Positions 7,250 through 12,631 of a DNA stretch of 12,631 nucleotides are shown here, piece by piece. The stretch's first letter is position 1. Every line of letters begins with the position of its first letter. The position numbers and the translations under genes are program-made. The notes beneath the pieces were generated by a model. The model did not search any database. It worked only from the letters and a program-made list of their open reading frames with translations, and was not told where the DNA came from. The stretch comes from Saccoglossus kowalevskii (lineage: Eukaryota; Hemichordata; Enteropneusta; Harrimaniidae): assembly GCF_000003605.2 (NCBI RefSeq), contig NW_003132351.1, positions 243,228 through 255,858 on the forward strand. The letters run 5' to 3'.

Positions 7250-10200
7250 TCTACAGTATTCAGTTTTTACAGTTTATTGATACAGACTGTATTTTGTAGG
7301 TATGTGTTTAAATTTAGTGTGAAAACTATGTTGACTTTAAGTAGCTGTTTTTGATATACTCCAAATGTCAACTAATAGTTAATTTTTAATGTTTCATTTG
7401 CAGAGTGGACTCCTGTATAGAATGCCCCATTAATCAATGTTGTCATTCAAGTCATTTAAAACTGTTTAGTTTGTTTATCTAAGCTTGCTTCCCCAGTCAA
7501 CTGAATTTACCACACCTACCTTTGCACTATCATAAACCTGCGGGACTACTGGTACTCCATTTTAGCTATTAGTAACTTTTTTTCTAGGTTTCAGAAGGTT
7601 CAATAAATTCAGTGACAAATAATATAATTCATTTATCCAAGTATCTCCAAGAAGCTACTTTGTTCACAGCTTATAAACACACTTATGTGACTGAACTTAC
7701 CACAGAATAAAGATTCCGATCAATTTGTTTTCCAAAATCAATGAATGTGCCTGGCATTTTATTTTTATATTGCCATTAAAGTAATGTTTTTATTTAGAAT
7801 TTTTACGAGAACTGAAAATTTCTTAGATTTTTTTCCAAAAATTCTAAAAAAAGCTGTGACGCAATTTTATCTGACGTGTGTGATGAGAAACATGAATATT
7901 TGTTCTTAGCTTTAGATGATGAAACTATTAATGTCAACATTACAAAATCTGATTTACAGACCCAAATTGACACTGGCTTCATCCTAATTAGATGAAGATA
8001 TTATATTCAGGATGCAGTGTCATGTATAAGTACTCATACTCAAGTCATGCTGTGATTTGATGATTTAATGGCATTTACAATTACATTTCTTTTTTAAATT
8101 TTTAAAAAATCTGTGACTCCATTGGACTCCGGTGAAATTGTTTTGCAATAACATTTTTAATATTTCACTTACGATACTCACAAATTTTGTAAGAATTTAT
8201 ATCAGTTCTTCATCAATCTTATCTTCATTATCTTAATTTAATATCAGAAACATACATAGATAATTTATTTAATTATTTTTTTCTACAAAAACTAACATTT
8301 TTGGCATAATGTATTCATTAATAGAATGTTCATGAACCAAAAATGTAATAGAATGTACATGTGTATGTTGGTTGACCATTATAATGAAATTTATTTTGAT
8401 CATAGCGACACAAGTCATTTATTTAAAATAGGTACGCAAATGAAGAAAATATGGTATTTAATCAACCAATTTGTTTTTCATGCACATACAGTTTTGCTGA
8501 ATAGGTGTTAAAGTGCTATGGGCTGCATTGTTTTGTATTTTCTAACTCATGTAACACGGAGTCAAAATGACCTTTATGGTACTAAATGGAATAAATTAGG
8601 ATGCTACATGTATGCAAACAGCACGTAGAGTGATGACAAATGATATTTTTAAAAATTTCCAGTTAATTGCATTTTCCTACCAGTAGTACATGTTCTTATT
8701 TTGTAACATATTTTACATTAAAAAAAAATAGGCATGCAGCTCATATGCCAAAATTTAAAAACTCTAATTAAATAGGTAATAATAAAAAAAGACAAACAAA
8801 TTATTCTACATACAGAACACACACTTCATCTGTCATGTCACCATTATATATCAGTAGTGGTACATGCACCCTCTTCTTGACTGCCTTAAAGCCATTCAAA
8901 ATACGTAGATATTGGCTTCATCATTAGCCTGTCTAAGGCCTTGGAATTGAGTGAATGAAGTTCACGCCTTTGCCTAATGCCATTAGTGCAGAACATTGAC
9001 AAGGAATTTGATATACATGCTGCCATTTTGAATACAACACTGGTAAATTTACACCAAAAATTAACCAAATCCCTTGCACTATATAGACCCCTGAGCCTTC
9101 TCTAACCCTATTTTTCTAGCCTAGAGCAATAGCACCTGTGTGTAATAAAAATATGGTAAGACTATTAAGGTCATGACTATTATGCACCCCTATACAATCA
9201 ATGCTGATTACTTGTACTAGGGACTGAGAGTTGAGTTTATCATGCGCAGTCTGTAATCACTGAAAAAACACACAATTTCATCCAAATATACAACACTTTG
9301 AGTTTTAAGAACAAATCAAATGTTTTGTAAGGTTCACTATTTTTCACCACAGCCCTCTGATAGGGACATTAGGCAGTGTAAATAATAGTTAAATAGAGGA
9401 GCAACAATCTCAAGTAATATGGCCATGAAATAGTAGTGCATTATGGCCAACAGTGACACATTCCACAACATGGTTAGGACTAAATGAATTAAACAGTAAA
9501 TCTGCATTACCTTAGCTACATGACAGGATACGTGTAAATTGATTTAGTACCTTTAAATTATATATCAATTTACGCCTATTTTCTGTGTTTGTGTCAAGGA
9601 ACTTATTATAGGGCAGTATGATAAATGTGTCAACTGAGAATTTCTATTTCAGCTATTTATATTGAATGAATGAATCATGGCCAGTTGCTCAGAGGGTTAT
9701 TATTGATCTTTTTTTTCATGTTTAACAAATGTCCCTGATTTCACTTATTTCTATTTCAAAATGGCTGCTATTTGAGTTTTCATACTATTTTCTAATAATT
9801 TATAATATTTTAAAAAATTGTACAAAATTGCAAAAATGCTGAGAATGGTACATCTTTCACAAAAAAATTGAATAATAACTGTAATTATGTTCATTTGAAC
9901 CAAAATGAACAAAAAAATCATAATCAAAAAAATCAAAATATTGGCAGGAAAAGATCAACATAATGGCAAACATAATGTAAAACTTTCTGACATTAACATG
10001 TAAAAGTGTTGGTACATGAAACTAACAAGATTTGAGTTAATCCCTTCATTAACATAAACCGGCAAGATATCACACACAGCTAATTTCAGAAAACGCTTTG
10101 TCTTAAAAAGTTGCATAATTAATTAATGACAGAATGTTATTTTGAAAACATGTATTCATTCTACTGAAAAAAAACAGACCATTCCAGCTCACTGGTCGAA

Positions 10201-11449
10201 GTCCAACATCCAGATTCCATCAATGTAACATACACAATATGTTAAAAAGTACAATAAACAATCTCACAGTAAAAGGATCAGGTATCTTGGCAAATGACAG
10301 GAATGGTCGGCTGAAACAAAGTCGCACAAACGTTATGGTAAAGAATGTTGTTTAATGATTTTAAAATATCAACTAGAAACTATTTTTAACATGAACGTGC
10401 TTTAAAGTCAAACAATCTTTCTCTTATAATACACATTCCAAAAATGTCTAAATATAAACATAAACTGCTTGTATTAAGACTGAATTGTTATTGAAACAGA
10501 TGTACTATTAAAACAAGATAATCGGATTTTTTAATTTTCACAATGTAGTTTTATATTATACTGTTGTTTACAAACTCAGATATGGTCACCAAACTACTGT
10601 ACTCACAAAAAATGGGTCAAATGTCCATGAAATCCATGTATAATGGATACATGAGCCTAATAGTCTAATAGAAAGTGTTAAAGACCACTATGTGTGTGTT
10701 CTCACACATTAAAGTCTTAATGCTGTCTGATCAGACAGTTTACACCATTGTAAAATCCATCATTTTCATGCCAGTATAAACAGATTCACAAAAAATAACA
10801 CCAGCGTTCATGCACACTTTGTTGGCCCATGGTAAGGATCTAGATCAGGTATTAAAAATAGATCAGATTTAGCTCGTATTTGTTTCTTTACAGACGGTAC
10901 TAAGTGTTTAACGTTTTTAACCTCTTAGCCAAGGTGATTACAATGTATGTCTGTGTTATGTGCAATCTGATTTCATTCGTGAAATGGGGTGGGCCTTTAA
11001 AAACTAAATCTAAATCTAACCTGACTAATCTTGTAATCCATTAAAGAATGCTTCAGCATCTTCTTAATGAATAAATTATCAGTGAATTTGATTCAACTGT
11101 TTAAGCTAATTCTAATAATTCTTCCAATAACGCATGTTCATAAACAAAAATTCTAGCCAGATTCCATAATTGTTCGTAAAAAGCAAGCAAGCAATTTACT
11201 TTTTCTCTGCAAAGGGCACTGCCTGAAACTGACTGCTAAAAAAAGTGTTATTGTATAAAACCAATGGAGCGACACCATACCATATGTTGCTTGAGGCTCA
11301 ACTGTTTGTGCTATGCATACTGAACAAATAAAGTTAAATTAGTTCAACAGATTAAGACAATCAAACCCCATAAGTTGAACGATGGAACTAACAAAACCAT
11401 GCTTAGAGGCATACTTTATGGTGAAAGTAAGCCTGATGCCAATTCTGGA
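7250..11449. other. Long AT-rich non-coding stretch
   Basis: About 4.2 kb without a supported gene. Open frames at 8326-8511 (+), 8886-9068 (-) and 9751-9936 (-) are about 60 codons, unrelated to any family I recognise and rich in AT-type residues, so they are best read as chance. Donor-like motifs at about 7690 and 8170 on the minus strand are not preceded by a plausible signal peptide. A 16-bp palindrome lies at 10723-10738. Confidence 0.6.
10723..10738. repeat. 16-bp perfect palindrome
   Basis: ctgtctgatcagacag is its own reverse complement. Just upstream, atgtgtg (10690-10696) and cacacat (10703-10709) form a second small stem. The pair of stems sits in otherwise plain AT-rich DNA. The function is unknown and chance is possible. 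Confidence 0.7.
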
Positions 11450-11548
11450 TTAAAAGGGCAGTGGTCGTCCCATTCTATTTAATATGGACCCTATCTGATG
11501 AAAAATACAAATTGTAATCCCTACTGCATGACGACCACTGCCCTTTAA
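11450..11548. mobile_element. Compact TTAA-flanked MITE
   Basis: A ~100-bp element with 17-bp perfect terminal inverted repeats: aaagggcagtggtcgtc at 11453-11469 and gacgaccactgcccttt at 11530-11546. TTAA lies at both outer edges (11450-11453 and 11545-11548), partly overlapping the terminal repeats. The interior (11470-11529) is AT-rich and non-coding. TTAA target preference is known for the piggyBac and Kolobok groups, so the trans-acting transposase would probably belong to one of these. The assignment to a superfamily is inference. Confidence 0.85.
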
Positions 11549-11710
11549 CCAGACTCAAAAACTGACACTAACCAGAGTTACTGATAACTAATGAAAACTA
11601 ACCAGACTTAAATACTGGCACTAACCAGAGCAAACTGATGAAACTAACCAGACTCAAATACTAAAATTAACCAAAGTTAACCGATGAAAATTAATCAACC
11701 AGACTACTAC
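11547..11710. repeat. Degenerate ~50-bp tandem repeat (aaccagact units)
   Basis: Units start with aaccagact or a close variant at 11547, 11600, 11646 and 11697, giving spacings of 53, 46 and 51 bp. Each unit reads roughly aaccagactcaaa...ctgacactaaccagag...ctgatgaaaact, so an inner half-unit (aaccaga) is also visible. The sequence is strongly T-poor on the plus strand. The first unit starts exactly at the MITE boundary. Confidence 0.85.
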
Positions 11711-12631
11711 ACAAACTACAAAGTCAGACTCAAAATGTATGATACATCTAAAGATGAGTCAAATGTTGAAACCAAAACTAGACTGCAATACATCTAGAGC
11801 AGATGTAGTCACTTTTATCATAGATTGTGCTGTGGGGCAAATAAAGAACATTTTGCAGCACAATTTTTTGTTGGTTTATCGTTTAGGTACATACACTAGG
11901 TACAACACATACTGTGAATGCCAGTCACAATACTCACATGCAGGCTGCTTGGTCAGAAGTGCACTGGATAGTTCATAGCTGATGTGAGAAACCACAATAC
12001 AGTAGATATTTTTATTTTTAAAGACATTTTTATTTCGTTTACAATTATCCCCCGGTACAACTTTTAGTTACAAAATGTTGAATAAGTCTCAAATAAAATA
12101 ATGCTTGCCAGTTCTCTCTCTTAACCACAAATTCACAAAAGTAGTCCTGTATGCACTTTCTATTTGCAGATTGGAACAAACATAGCCAAAACTTTTGAGT
12201 AAAAACTGAAAATTGATTCAAATTGTGTCTGTTTGGGTTTATTTCCAAAAATATTGAAGAATTATAAGCAAAAAGTGCAGAAAAATTTTGGCAAAAAAGT
12301 CTGGTGGTGAACTTGAAAAGATTAACCCACTATGATAAAAAATAAAATTATACTTACAAATAAGATTTCACTCTACAATGTAAATATGTTTCACACTGAA
12401 ATCCTAGCTACTTAACAATTCCCTTCTGAATTGACATGGCCTCCAACAATTGCATTACCACACTGTATAGTTTATTTGCAAAGCCAACCAGCCATTTCTA
12501 CCTTGGACAATGCTCCTTTTTTAATTTCCCTCTTGGGACTATGCACACTGTGATCAGGGTAAAAAACAATTCTAACTACAGGGACCTCATAGCAAGCCAC
12601 CTCAATTAAACATTTCTTTCATAGAAAAAAA
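11711..12631. other. Non-coding stretch to window end
   Basis: No supported gene. A 79-codon plus-strand frame (11739-11978) and a 67-codon minus-strand frame (12045-12248) are open, but several frames of this length are expected by chance at this base composition and no domain is visible. A 7-bp stem (tacatct 11789-11795, agatgta 11801-11807) is present. Confidence 0.6.

Noticed and set aside
7690-7770. Minus-strand ATG followed by an open frame to a gtaagt donor, considered as the signal-peptide exon
   Set aside because: The peptide (MPGTFIDFGKQ...) is not hydrophobic and the exit phase is 0, not the phase 1 needed.
8886-9068. Minus-strand 60-codon frame considered as a retrotransposon fragment
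   Set aside because: No reverse-transcriptase or endonuclease motif is visible, and the frame closes on both sides without similar sequence nearby.
10187-10308. gaccattcc ... ggaatggtc inverted pair, possible small element
   Set aside because: Only 9 bp match, the arms diverge at once, and there is no target-site duplication.
11739-11978. 79-codon plus-strand frame
   Set aside because: Several frames of this length are expected by chance at this AT content. There is no domain, splice context or recognisable family.
12461-12475. acactgtatagttt, identical to part of the BAMBI-like exon (about 5934-5948)
   Set aside because: A 14-base match is expected by chance about once in a window this size, and the flanks do not match.

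Overview
This is AT-rich, CpG-poor, intron-rich eukaryotic DNA. It has no bacterial-style gene packing, and every long open frame except the read-through of one exon looks like chance. AT-rich introns, many ACATGT/TACATGTA-type palindromes, scattered ACCGGT motifs, short non-autonomous inverted-repeat elements and a ~143-bp satellite all suggest an invertebrate metazoan, perhaps a marine lophotrochozoan or deuterostome. The phylum cannot be fixed from the window.

The one gene I can support lies on the minus strand. Two exons with consensus splice sites and matching phases (5781-5958, then 5013-5128) encode a ten-cysteine, type I TGF-beta receptor-like ectodomain. Its cysteine spacing and local motifs match BAMBI, the kinase-less BMP/activin pseudoreceptor. 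The signal-peptide exon should lie at higher coordinates and was not found. The transmembrane/cytoplasmic exon should lie at lower coordinates; one phase-compatible candidate (2318-2445) encodes a hydrophobic stretch, but it is weak.

Layout, left to right. 1-429: three full copies of a 143-bp satellite, each with a perfect POU octamer (ATGCAAAT), followed by a divergent fourth copy to about 545. 808-1665: a cluster of two oppositely oriented copies of a ~200-bp inverted-repeat element, a partial third copy, and a second hairpin-forming module. 1666-5012: intron or 3' flank of the BAMBI-like gene, with weak exon candidates. 5013-5958: the two ectodomain exons, separated by a 652-bp intron that holds a diverged direct duplication and a C/CA microsatellite. 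5959-11449: AT-rich upstream intron or 5' flank with no supported gene. 11450-11548: a compact ~100-bp TTAA-flanked MITE with 17-bp perfect terminal inverted repeats. 11547-11710: a degenerate ~50-bp tandem repeat starting flush with the MITE. 11711-12631: no supported gene.

Nothing here amounts to a clearly new biological system. The most useful results are the partial BAMBI-like gene and the structured repeat elements around it.
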